DNA of 64,000 nucleotides from Cucumis sativus (Eukaryota; Streptophyta; Magnoliopsida; Cucurbitales; Cucurbitaceae): positions 15,519,837 to 15,583,836 of the forward strand of contig NC_026660.2 in NCBI RefSeq assembly GCF_000004075.3, read 5' to 3'. The notes below the pieces were generated by a model. The model did not search any database and was not told the DNA's origin. It saw only the letters and a list, made by a program, of their open reading frames with translations. The position numbers were made by a program, and so were the translations under genes. Positions within the stretch are counted from its first letter, which is position 1. Each line of letters begins with the position of its first letter. Shown here piece after piece: positions 1 to 11,893 of the stretch.

Positions 1-163
1 TCTCCATCGGCGATGTCTTTCCAGCATCCTTGAACTCCGATCCCTATATTCCAGCACAGTACAATCGAATCAATACTAAAATAATTTCAAAATCAGTACA
101 GAAATCAACTCAAATAAAGACTCGCGAATCGCGATCACTCACTTCCTCGATCGGATCCATCAT
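1..163 (-). CDS. 5' end of an unidentified protein-coding gene, cut by the window edge
   Basis: Read on the minus strand, tandem ATG codons at 163-158 open a short first exon (163 to 143). It ends at a good donor (GTGAGT from 142). An acceptor (AATATAG, ending at 44) opens a second exon, 43 to 1, that continues in frame and runs off the window. The joined start reads MMDPIEEGSEFKDAGKTSPM. The roughly 500 bp to the right (164-660) look like a purine-rich leader and promoter, with a telo-box-like AAACCCTAG near 641-649. I do not recognise the family, and only about 22 codons are visible. The frame continuity across a clean donor and acceptor is the sole evidence. The alternative is a transcribed leader with no coding meaning. 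Confidence 0.4.
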
Positions 164-663
164 TTTTCAGTAGAAATCTCAAAGATCTGAGACGAACCAG
201 CACCGAAGATGGAAGCGGAAAGAGGATGTTGACGATTGAAAGCGGTGGAGACGAATTGGAGTCATAAAATCAAAGGAAACTGAAGGAGAAATGCACTAGA
301 AGAAGAGCTCAAACTCAAACTCGAATTCGAAGGACGTAAACGGAAGTTTGAACAGAAGATCAGACGAACAAAACCACTCAAACAATCAATACTAAAACGA
401 AAAATGCGAAGAACTGGAACTACAAAAACAGTGAAAAAGGAGATAATAGAAATCTGAGAAGAAACCGACATGCAGAGAGAGAAAGAGATATGAAAAGAAC
501 AGAGTGAGAGCGATCAGTGGCACGAAGAAAGAGAGAAGAAGAAGATGAAGATGATGATAATGAAGAAGAAGGATTGAACCGACACGGTTTAGCAGCCACT
601 TTAGGGCAGAAAAAACCGACTTAATATACAACCGGATAACGAAACCCTAGTCATCGATCTGTG

Positions 664-2530
664 TTTATGAAATGACGAAAATACCCCTCTCTCGACTTTC
701 TCAGCGTACCCGCCAAAATATAACGCTGGAAGAAGAAGAAAAAAAAAAAGAACCCCTCCCAAATTTGATTATTAAATATTAAAGATAAAACGCGCTATAT
801 TTCAATTTCAAATCCTTCTATTCTTTATTTTTCATTTTTCGAAAAAAAAAATAAAAAAATATGTTAAACTCCATCCCTATCCCTATAGTTGGGGGTTTAT
901 TGAATTTTACTCCCTTTGTTTTTAAATTAACGTCCTGAGTATATTTTTTTTTGGGTTGTTTTTAAATATTGCTAAATATCATTATTTGTTAATAATAGAT
1001 TTACAATAGCACTATGGTTTCTAACTAGTAGACGTTGTTAAGAGTTGGTTGAAGGGATGTTTTGTTATATTGATAAATATTTTTAATATTTTGTACTTTC
1101 TTTTTCAATAAATCTCTAATATAATTAAAAAAATTGATAAAATATTTATATTATTTTAAATTAATTTTAATGTTTTTTCAGAGTGGACAGTTTCTTAATT
1201 TTTCTATTTTTCAAAAAACTTCTTTTAACTATCTTGTTAGAAAATTACTTCGTGTGTATATATATATTTAATAAGAAAACTATCGTTGATGGCAAAATAA
1301 TGAAACTACTTACAAACTATCGCAAAAAAAATACCAATAAAAAATACACAAAATGATGAAGAAAAAAATAATAATAAAGTAGCTTTTTACATTTTGTTTT
1401 CGAAAGGGTCTGTTGAGGATCAATTTGGAGTTAGTTTTTGTTTTCATTGTTTGGGAGTGTGGTCTAATGAAACCATCCATGGCAGCTAAGGATGCCCAAA
1501 AGGCGGTGTGAATTTTGGAATATCATAGGAGGGTTGCAACTCATGGATTGATTCTTTCGATTATTACAGTCATCTCTTCAATCATACACGATCATGTTAA
1601 TATTCGAGTTTTGTTGTTTGAACCGAGTTTCATAAATGAATGTAGATGTTTCTACACTTGAAATTCTTTCGTGCCACTTGCTGCCAAATTTCACTTGTCA
1701 TCTGTTGATGTCCTTACATAATAGAAGAAAAACTTGCACCAGTATAGTGCTTAGACATCGACACTTCAACGATCAAGTCAGTTATTGCTTAGAGACCTAA
1801 ATACTATATAGTTTCTAATGTATTTTCACATATCTCAAATATCAATAACGCTATTAATTATATAGAAATAGGTTTCATGGTTATTTGCTATTTAACTCAC
1901 CATATCATTAATCAAAGTTGTCACTAACCATCGTGGACTGCATGTATTTATTACACGAGTGACCTGATAATGCACAAAACTATCACACTTAGACATAATC
2001 TTTATTGTGATAGAATCTGCCTCCTTCAACTCTACAATCGTCCATATATAGGATTCATATTTGAGCATTATGGCTTTGTGACCGTCCTTGTATATCTACC
2101 TACATACTTAAAAAATTAACTTATGATTTTATGCCTAAAACATATAATTAACACTAGTTCTTAGCAAAATAAATTTATATCTTTCCAATCAGTCTACATA
2201 CTTAATCAAATAAGTATTTATTTTTTTGCCTTCAACAAAAAGAATTATAATTTCAAACCTAAATTCACAAATCGTGTTGTTCATCGTTGGGTGGACTTTA
2301 GCTAATAAGGTTTGGGAATATTTGGTCTTCAAATCCTTGAAGTAGGTAATTCTAAAATAGAAATAATTGATATTGTTCCATAAACTAGTATACATTTGTT
2401 ACCATAAATAACCATAATATGAAATCATAGCCTTTTGATTATTGTGGTATTTTCACAAACTTAATTTATCTTTTTTTTGTTTTTTATCCACAAGATAGTA
2501 AATCGAGGTGGTAAAAAATCACGTTAGCAT
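664..2530. other. AT-rich intergenic sequence
   Basis: I see no convincing coding exon here. It holds long A and T runs, a short TATATATA run near 1257-1268, and short chance ORFs only. Confidence 0.5.
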
Positions 2531-2557
2531 TTGTAGGGTAAATGATCCACTAAAGTA

Positions 2558-2720
2558 GGCCCACAAGGTTTACAAATAGCCGATGGCCCAATAGTTTCAG
2601 GTTATGGGCCAGCATCTTACATTTGCGTTGGCCCACGAAATCTTTTTTGTACAAATAAACTTAGGGCCTAATTTCGGCTATATTAGGTTCCTAAAACATA
2701 GCTCAGAGTCCACTGGGCCA
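2558..2720. promoter_or_regulatory. Cluster of five TGGGCC/GGCCCA (site II-type) motifs with no adjacent gene
   Basis: GGCCCA or TGGGCC occurs at 2558-2563, 2585-2590, 2605-2610, 2630-2635 and 2714-2719, five hits in about 160 bp of otherwise AT-rich DNA. In plants such site II motifs (TCP-bound) are typical of promoters of ribosomal, mitochondrial and cell-cycle genes. The nearest gene starts are at 163 and 7681, and I found no exon next to the cluster. It could serve an unrecognised short or non-coding transcript, or be a relic promoter. Confidence 0.4.
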
Positions 2721-2729
2721 TTCTTTGAA

Positions 2730-4400
2730 ATTAAAAGGGACTGAACACCAGGGGGCATTTCTAGTGACCTTTTATTTTATGTATACACATGTATACCAAA
2801 CATTTTTAGATAAAAGGCGTCAATCCAATAAGAAATTTAGAATATAAAATTAAAAAAAATAAAAAGAACATTATCAGAATATATGCTACAAAATGGAAAA
2901 AGAAATAACAAATTTTTTTAAGAAAAAAAATATATGCTAGAAAACGAAAGAATAAGTTCACATAATTGAACAAAAAATATAAAGACCAATTTCTACACGG
3001 ATCGAAAAAGAAATCCGACTGGAATGGATGATGGCTTGAAAAAAAACTTTTGGTTTGACGTTAAATTGAAACTAATTATATAGGATAATTAAAAATATTA
3101 TTACCATATAAGTTATATAATTTATACTTTTAAACAAGGATAGATATTACCTTAATATACAAATATATATAAATTAATAATTTTAAAAAGTTATGATTGA
3201 TATAATAGATTTGATTTGTTGATAATTAATAAAAATATTGTTTAAATTTTTCTTTAAAATTATCATAAAATTCAACGATTTGGACATTTGTGAAATATGG
3301 AAATTAAGGTGTTTCTCTGGATCTCTTTTTTTTTTTTTTAATATATATATATCTACATACAGCACAAAAGAAGTTGAAAAAAAGAAATATTTTCGTTTTG
3401 GGATTTAGAAAATAGGTGTTCTATCGTTTTCGAAAATGTTTATAAAATTTCTCTACTAAACAGAAAACATGTCAAGATGAATTGAAAATTAGAATCCAAT
3501 ATTAGACTATATTCTATTTAAAACAGTAAAATCTGTTAGTTTCAATTTAATTCTAAAAAATATTTTAATATTTAAAAAAAACTTTTTTGATAAAAATAAT
3601 TTAAAATATACTTGGTGTTTACAAAACACTAAACGCAGTATATCTTTCCAAAATTACTTATTTTTTAAAATTGAACCCCTGAAAAAATATTCCAAAGTCT
3701 TCTTCAATACAATTAATATGAATTAAGGATGTTAGTTCTTTTTGGTCATTGATATAATTAATAGTTAAAAGATGAATTACAAATACCATAATTATTAGTA
3801 TTTGTTACTACTATTGTCAATATTTTGAAAACATAGGTTCAATTAGAAGATAAAGTTAAGTGACAAAATTCAAATCCCGATCCCCCACATGTTATTAAAC
3901 TAAAAAATAAAACGATAAACGAAATACATTTTTTAAAAAAAGAAGAAGAAAAAAAGGCTAACAAAGTACAGAAAGTACAAGCAAGGCCCCACCACCCATA
4001 CAATCCATCCAAACACCACCGTAGGAAATTTAAAAAATCACAAACCGAATAAACAAGGCCAGCTAAATACTTGCATGACATCATGTGCATCAAATAATAA
4101 TAAGAGTGCCTTCAGAAAATAATAATAATACAAAAGTGCCAATTTCTTCTTTAGCAATAGCAAAGTTTATAATAGAAATACTATATTCACTCCATAAGGC
4201 AAAACAAATCCCAACTCCGAAGCAATTGCCATGTAAAAAAACAACAATGACGAATGACCTAAAATATAGTAAAAAGAAGAAAGGAAAAAATAACAGACTC
4301 GATGCCAAAATGAGACCCAAAAAGAAAAGAAAAAAAAAAAAGAACACCCTGCGCTACCAAGACCCATAATCCCAACTAAGTACAAATCAAATGCTTATAT
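2730..4400. other. AT-rich intergenic sequence downstream of importin alpha
   Basis: Only short A/T-biased ORFs on both strands, for example around 4085-4385, where a run of AAG/AAA codons produces mirror ORFs of low complexity. I see no domain, splice structure or repeat boundary. The part right of about 4400 is probably the 3' UTR of the importin gene. Confidence 0.5.
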
Positions 4401-4858
4401 GATGAAACCCATAATTGCCCAGTTGAGCCACATTTTTATTACATGATACAATGCATGCAATGCAGATATTTTTGTGAACACTGATGCTACGTCATCTTGC
4501 CAAAACGACCTACCTTTACTTTACTGATTGATTGTTTTGGCCGTCAGTCGAACTTGACTCTGCCCTCCCTCCCTCTTTTAAGCATCTCCTTGGACACAAT
4601 GTAAACTGGACGAGACCAGACCCGACTAAAAACTCGATATTAAGATGCCCCAGATTGGACTCCAACAAATAAGCTTGTGAGCCGACACATGTACTACTCT
4701 CCCTTAGTATCACCACCAAAACCACTGCAAAAATTCGGGTGAAAATTGAAGCAATTACATTAACACAAATAGCTCCCATCATCTCGACCTTCAAGAAATG
4801 ATGTACATGTACATGAAGTAAAAGATGACGTGCAGCAGCTAACATACCATATAAGCCT

Positions 4859-7681
4859 TCAACTAAAGTTGAATCCACCAGAAGGAACTGGAAGTTCGTT
4901 TCCACCAAAGCGGAAACCAGGCTGAGCACCACCATCAGTTGCGGGCAATGCCTCGTCCTCCTCCTCCAACCAATACGTCTCAAGTATTTTGACAGCCTTC
5001 TCATAAATCTCGTGGTTGTCATGACTCTGGAGATTTTCAATCTTTTCTAAACCCTCAGCATCGTCAATCATTTGTGCATATAGATTAACGTCTCCATTGG
5101 TACCCAGATTCTTTTCAGCTTCTCCGACCTTCAAAATGTTCTCCAGCCCCTCTAAACAGACGGTGACAATCCTTGGATCTGGGCATACAAGAAGATCACA
5201 CAAAGGTTTGATGCACCCTTGACTGACAAGGTACCTGTATACAAAAAGGAAGGTTGTCAAACCAAGGAAGAGAACTCATGGGGGAGAAAGAAACTTCTAC
5301 CATGACTTACTTAATTTGCTCATGAGTTCCACCGGATGTTGCATTTGAAATTGCCCATGCAGCCTCTTTCTTTATATCAAACTCAGCATTTTGAAGCAAA
5401 TTGACAAGTGGAGGTATTAAACGAGCTTCGATGACGGCCTGCATTATGAAGGACACAAATTTTAGGTTTAATCTTCTAGGTCCACCATAGAATCAGTAAT
5501 CAACATGCAGAGACTTCAGTAGTCGATGCAATTGCTGGTGGTAACCATATACACAAATCTTAGGCTTAACTAGCATATCAACATTGCCAAAGTTTAAAAG
5601 CCTCTCTTACCTGGATCTGTTCCTTGTTTCCAGCAGTAATGTTAGATATAGTCCAACAAGCTTCTTTCTTGATACTCTTTTTATGATTTTGAGTGAATAT
5701 GCCCAGAAGGCATGAAAGGGCACCATCATTAACTATCCACTGATAAGATAAACAATAAGACAGATGATGAAATCACATACAAATATCTTAACACTAATGA
5801 TGCCATTAGTCACTATCCATAATCTAGCTTTGCAGTCATAGTTACCGCTTTATTCTGTCTCTTCATTTCTCCATTTACTTTGATACAAACAACAAGCAGG
5901 AAACAAACTTGGCATGAGATTACAAATGTACTCAAAATACTAGAGACCTAATCAAGATTTACAGGATTCTTGAAATTGCCCAGATCGTGGATCTAATACA
6001 TAAAGTTAAGCTAAAATAGCAATACTGGGAATGGAAATCATCATTCATACCTGAGTTTGAATGTCATCTCCAGTCACAATATTCCCAACTGTGCGAAGGG
6101 CAGGAATGAGGACGGACGGTGAAGGATGTCTGAAGTAGCAGTGACATATTTTTATTATAAGGAAAATGAAAAGGGAGTATTATGCTTAAAATAGGATGCA
6201 AGATATGCTTACAATAGCAGCTGTACAAGTCGTCCACACACCCCTGCCTCGATCACGGCTTGGATTTTGTCATTAGTACCATCAGATAGATAAGAGAGTG
6301 CCCAGCAGGCATCCGTAAGAACTTCTTCATCATTGGAGTGCACTAAGCGCTCAAGAGCTGGAAGAGCTGGCTTTACCTATCCAATAAACATTCACAAGTT
6401 ATACACAGGCAAGGAAGAATAAGGAACATTTCTAAATCTCAAACTTCACAATAATCGCAAAAAGTAACCTGGTCAAATGGAGGTTGTGGCTTGCCCCTGC
6501 AGAAGTTTGAAAGCGTCCAAGTTGCATTTCTCAACATAGAAAGCTTAGCATGCTCATTCAACTGGGAAAGAAGTGGAATCAAAGCTCCATGACGAAGAAC
6601 AAGATCACGGCATGTAGGGGAATCTCCAGCAACATTCCCCAAAGCCCAAACAGCCTACAAATATTCGGAAACCATGTCGTTCAAGTTTCAAATTCATTCA
6701 AAAGCATCACAGAAAAAACATAGCAGTTCGTCAAAGTTCTGAGATATACCTGCTCTCGAACATCGTCACTAGGAGAAGCGAGTAGCTTAACAAAAATTGG
6801 TACTGCACCATGATCAATAACCACCTTTGTGTGTTCTGAAGTTCCAGATGCAATGTTTGTGAGAGCCCAAGCAGCCTCAAACTTCAATTAGCACATACCA
6901 TCCAAGTCAGTACAAAAGGAACAGCTGATATTAATTGAAACCAATGATACAGTTACCAAGAATATGAGTTAAAACCTGAAGTTGAGGGAAATCCTCCCTC
7001 ACGAGAAATTCTACAAAACGCGGAACAACTCCAGATTGAATCACTTCCTCAATGGGAGGGCTTCGTTCTGTAATCGCCAGTAAGGAAATCAAAACGAGTT
7101 AAACTTTTATATCAAAATAAGAGCAAAAAGAAAGAAACAGATTACACAATGTAATACACATAAAAGTACCAATCGAAAGTAATTTCCGAAACTGAGTTGT
7201 TGCCTCGAGCTGAAGACTGCTATTATCAGACCATACCCCAGCAACCATAGACGGAAGGCTCTCTAACTGCAGACAAATACCAAAAACCCTTAAATAACCC
7301 CTAAATCGTAAAACCCCAAACATCCACATCAATAACCCCTAATTTTAAAAGAAAATCCAAAGATTCAAAACATCAGATGCCAAAGCCTCCAGAATCACAT
7401 ATAGATCCAAGACCATTTACAAAAACAGAATCAACAGATATTGAAATCGAAACAATCGAATTCGACAATACCTTCTTCTCGACAGTTGAAGTGTGTACGG
7501 CAGAAGGAAACTGCTGTGCTTGAAGGCCTTCCCTACGCTTCTTCTGAAGACTCTCTTCGCGCTTACTCTTCCTGATCTCAACCATGTTATCCTCTCGCCG
7601 GCGTCGGCCTTCTTCGGCATCGACGGATACCTTATAACGGTTCCGACGAACCTCGGTTCTAGCAGTAGGCCTTAACGACAT
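4859..7681 (-). CDS. Importin subunit alpha (karyopherin alpha), complete, 10 exons
   Basis: Nuclear import adaptor: it binds classical nuclear localisation signals with its ARM repeats and importin beta with its N-terminal IBB domain. Exons on the minus strand: 7681-7472, 7266-7170, 7067-6976, 6881-6750, 6654-6469, 6376-6213, 6129-6051, 5739-5611, 5438-5311 and 5234-4859, totalling 1593 nt (530 aa), the usual plant length. All introns are GT-AG. Exon 1 (70 aa) holds the basic IBB clusters RRNRYK (12-17), RRRRE (26-30) and KKRRE (47-51). ARM-repeat signatures follow ([19 protein letters not shown], then [25 protein letters not shown] and [14 protein letters not shown]). The C terminus carries an acidic EEEDEAL patch and an FRFGG tail. 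A telo-box-like AAACCCTAG lies at 7784-7792 in the leader. The paralogue class (IMPA1, 2, 4 and so on) is not assigned. Confidence 0.96.
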
Positions 7682-7792
7682 GGCTACTTCGTTGATTAAC
7701 TTGGAGTGGATTCAAAAACCCTCACAGAAATGGGAATTTGGTAAAAGGAATTAAAAAATGATCGGGATCGCCGGAATAGAGAAAAACCCTAG

Positions 7793-8715
7793 CGACGACA
7801 ATAATTGAAAATCCTATAAGTAGAACCGAGTCTTGGTTTGTTTTGAAATACAGGGCGTATGAAATGGTTTAGAGTTTCGAACGAATTTAAATAGATCGCT
7901 AGTTTCGGAACATAAAAGTATATTTTTATATTTATTTAAATATAATAACTCTGATTAAAATAAATTTACAATATAACTCCTCTTTTATTTTAATTTTACT
8001 CCTCAAATTTATTGTTAATTACATGTTTTTGCCATTCTTTTTTTTATTTTCAAATTTTCTTACCGTTTCAGTTAAAGTTCTCATTTTTTTTTATTATTAA
8101 ACTTAAAATAAATAATATATATAAATTAGTAGATCCTTTGAGTTTCAATTCTTTGCTTACACCGTTGTTAATATAATAACAATCATTTTCTGATCCTCCC
8201 TTACTTGAAATCGATTTTTCAATCAATTTGTCATCAACCGTAAGTGTTCAAAGTCTTTCAAGTTTATAAAAAATATTACCAATCTCAATTTTTTAGCTGT
8301 GATTAACTGAAATATTCATTACCTCCACCAGATGCCTTTGATTTTTTCGCATGTCATTCTCACCTCTGTATCAAAATTGGCTTATGATCTAGTTAGAATT
8401 TTCTAACTTACACTCTAAGATAATGTGAAATTTCAATGTATTTCAAATTTTATATAATTGCCAGTTTTTTATTTTGTTCCTTATTTTTATTATCACTACT
8501 TTTGTGAATAATGGAAGTCATTCAACGGTACTCTTTCGTCTTTTTAATGCTTTTTTCCTCGTCAGTAAATGGGTTGTTGATTTAAATTTAAGATTACTTT
8601 TAAATATAACCAAATAAAACAAAATATTTAGTAGGGGTAAAATGGAACTATTATAATATTCAGTTATATTTTAAAATATTTTTTAAATAATTTATCATAT
8701 ATATTGAGCTGCGCA
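7793..8715. other. AT-rich intergenic sequence upstream of importin alpha
   Basis: The first 100-150 bp should hold the importin core promoter. Beyond that I see only AT-rich, low-complexity DNA with no supported exon. Confidence 0.45.
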
Positions 8716-8719
8716 TGTT

Positions 8720-8960
8720 AGTTTTTTTTTATATATATATTCGTGGTTGTTCCAACTAGCATACGTGATACATACTTCTAATACGTGATACATACTTCTA
8801 ATTAGTAGTTTTTTGTTTATATATATATATGTGGTTGTTCGGACTAGCTTACGCGCACATCGGAGACATCCTACAATATTTGAATAAAAAAAAATCGATA
8901 GGAAGTTGATTTATAGATAAGTGGTCATCATAGATCGAACTCATCCAACTATGAGTGTTC
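8720..8960. repeat. Dispersed-repeat fragment with a local direct duplication
   Basis: A stretch of T-run, TATATATA and GTGGTTGTTC-type sequence with GACTAGCTTACG occurs twice, near 8725-8767 and 8812-8857. Between them, a 20-bp unit (ACGTGATACATACTTCTAAT) is itself tandemly doubled at about 8764-8803. The block after the second copy (GTGGTCATCATAGATCGAAC) resembles the element at 21040-21230 (GTGGTCACATATATTGAACT). I take both as members of one dispersed plant repeat family. The class is unknown. Confidence 0.5.
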
Positions 8961-9839
8961 TTTCATTTCCTATGTAGTTTTATTATTATTTTATATGTTG
9001 TATACTAATTTGGTGCTTTTCATATTTTTAATCTAAAATTTTTATTATGAGTTTTGATATTTTTCGACTTTAGCATTTAAAAAAAAATATTAAGATTACC
9101 ACTTATATTAGTTTGAAATTAATGTTTTAATCAAATTTGTTAACTTATAGCAAATTTTCTCAAATAAAAACAAACATTTAAATATACTCTCAGAATGTAT
9201 ACACAAAAAAGTTAATAGATACTTAATAGATAATAAATTAATTACATAAATAAATATGAAGAGTGTCCAAGGAGGTGTGTTATGTACAATGTATTTATTT
9301 TCACCTAGTTTGTTCACACTTAGTGTTGGTGGTTTATTATGAATGTTTAAAACAAAGTAATAAATCAAACTTAGGTTGTTCATACGTTTTCCTTTTCACT
9401 TTATTTTACAGAAATACCACCAAGACTCTTATGTATGTAGTTTAATTTTTTATTTTTACTTCAATCAAAATGGTCTTCACTATAAATCTATCTATTAATT
9501 TATAGTCGTATTTAATTTTATTTATTTGGTTATTATTACTGTCACTATTACTATTATTATATCATTACTACTATTATTATTGATTTAGCAATTAGGGGTG
9601 GAGATTGAAGATTAAAAAGTTACTCGTGCCTTTTTTCTTTCAATTTAAAAATTAAACTTTGATTTTCGTTTTTTCAGACCAAAAAACAAAGACACAAATC
9701 AAAATTCAAATACCCTCTCACCCAGTTGAAAAAAAAAAATCAAATTAAAAAATAGCTCAACCTTCGGGTGGGCCGATTCAAATTGGGCTCAAAACACAGC
9801 CTTCTCAAACCGATTAACGGCGGAAATACCTTTAATTAA

Positions 9840-10046
9840 GGATGTAACAAAATTTAAAAAAATTACGAATATAGCAAAACTATCGCTGATATCGCTATAC
9901 ACTTCATATAGTCTATCAATGATAGACTAATAATTATATCATTGATAGAATTTGACAAATTTTGCTATATTTACAAATTTTTTAAAATGTTGCTATATGT
10001 TTAATTATTTTGAATCTAATTGCTAAATTTACAACTACCCCTATCT
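9840..10046. mobile_element. MITE-like element with imperfect terminal inverted repeats
   Basis: The left end reads about GGATGTAACAAAATTTA and the right end about TAAATTTACAACTACCCC, imperfect inverted termini. The interior is built of palindromic units (TCTATCAATGATAGA, TATCATTGATAG) and the phrase TTTGCTATATTT. Related CTATCA/TGATAG-rich sequence occurs near 39850-40000. There is no coding capacity. The family is inferred from structure only. Confidence 0.5.
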
Positions 10047-10900
10047 TTTATTTTTTTAATACACTAACTTTGTTGTTGTTTTATTTTGAATTCAATCCTA
10101 TTATAAACATTACAATAAGTGTCTAATATAGACAGATGATTAATGTGAAAAGACTGAATATTATTCTCCAATCATACCATGTATCTTTGACATATGTATC
10201 TTATAATTACACGGTCATGAAATATCACGTTCCAGTTGTCAAATAACCTTAAACGGTGATATCATCGGTAAATTAAAAAGAAGAATTTCGAGAATTGAAT
10301 TTATATATTTTACTATTTTTTAAATTGCAGTTATTTATTTTTATTATATTATATTTTGACTATATCTAGATAATTTTCATATATGGAACTTAAGCTTGAG
10401 TCTACGACTAATCTTTCAATTTGAAAATTGAAGGGAGGGATTGACAAGAAAGTGTGGAAATACTAAAGTTTGATACAATTTTCCTAACGTAGGGCTATAA
10501 ATGAGAGAGCAGCAATTTATTTCATCGTTTGCTTAGCCTATGACTGTGCATGCACCGGCTAGAAAATTGTGTGCAATTTAATGTTATCTTGACGAAAGGA
10601 TACATTAAAGACTCAAAGTTATTATTTATGTTTAATAGTTTAGATGTAGATTTACTATTTCCAATTTTATCATTTCTAAAATATGTTACTTGTATTTTGA
10701 TATTTTACTAAGGTTTAGGAAGCTATCTAAGTCTAGCCATTAGTTTTTACAAGACAGTTTCTTTAACTTAAGTTTGGGAATGAAGATTTTTCTATGTCCA
10801 CGACCGAGATTTGCTATTATCTTCTTACAATTTTTCAACTGCAGTTGCGTGCTCAAGTATTCAAATGAAATTGATCGACTTATTGTGGGTAGGGAACTAG
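10047..10900. other. Intergenic sequence with no recognised feature
   Basis: AT-rich sequence without a convincing exon or repeat boundary. Short chance ORFs only. Confidence 0.45.
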
Positions 10901-11461
10901 TTTTTGTTAACGATCAGATGATAATTGAATGCATACTGATATTTGAATTCTAGATTTTTACCATATGTCAAACAATCATCATGATCTTTCCCATCAAATC
11001 ACACACATTACAGAAAATAGTATGGATAGAAGTCGAAACAATTCATAATACATTGTCAGAAAAGTTGGAAGGAAGATGAGAATCTAAGAGAAGCTGCCAA
11101 GAAGATTTTTTTTTAACAAACTCAAGAAACTATGCACACATTTGTCTCAATCAAACAAGAATATTTACATTGAAGTTGATTTTTTTGTTAACGATCAGAT
11201 GATAATTGAATGCATACTGATATTTGAATTCTAGATTTTTACCATATGTCAAACAATCATCATGATCTTTCCCATCAAATCACACACATTACAGAAAATA
11301 GTATGAATAGAAGTCGAAACAATTCATAATACATTGTCAGAAAAGTTGGAAGGAAGATGAGAATCTAAGAGAAGCTGCCAAGAAGATTTTTTTTTAACAA
11401 ACTCAAGAAACTATGCACACATTTGTCTCAATCAAACAAGAATATTTACATTGAAGTTGAT
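10901..11461. repeat. Near-perfect 281-bp tandem duplication
   Basis: The segment beginning with a T run and GTTAACGATCAGATG (GTTAACG at 10906) and ending ATTTACATTGAAGTTGAT (at 11180) repeats exactly 281 bp later (GTTAACG at 11187, end at 11461). Reading through both copies I see about one substitution (GTATGGATAG versus GTATGAATAG) and one extra or missing T. So the duplication is recent. It lies just beyond the 3' end of the response-regulator gene and contains no ORF of note. Confidence 0.93.
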
Positions 11462-11893
11462 GATTTTTCATGGGGGTTTAAATAAAACTATTCTTAAAGT
11501 GTAATTAGAGAGATGAGAAATCTCCTGAATAGTTTCAAATGCAATGGAGCCGAGTGGAGCCTTGCATCGACAACAATCGAGCGATGTGCCCGTTACAAAC
11601 AAAACAGTTTCACACTCGTCCTAAAATAAATCGCTTCGGGCATTAGATCTCAACCGAAGTCGGAGTAAGATTTGCATCTTCTGTGTAAGCATTCTGAGGA
11701 AGATTGCTTCAAACTTGCATAGAAATCTGACATTTTCAAGGTTCAACTAACTAAGCATACTATTCACAATGGACTTGTTGACAAGAATGATGAACTACCT
11801 CTGTCATCTAATGTGGGAGGACTTTGATCTTTAAAGTTACAACAAAGTGTATTTGAAGCTGCAGCCAAATGAGGAACTAAAGCAAGAAATCTT

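Noticed and set aside
4085..4385. Overlapping ORFs on both strands (72-94 codons)
   Set aside because: Purely low-complexity Lys-rich on one strand and Phe-rich on the other, with no splice context or family resemblance.
7493..7675. Plus-strand ORF opposite importin alpha exon 1
   Set aside because: Antisense shadow of the IBB-coding exon.
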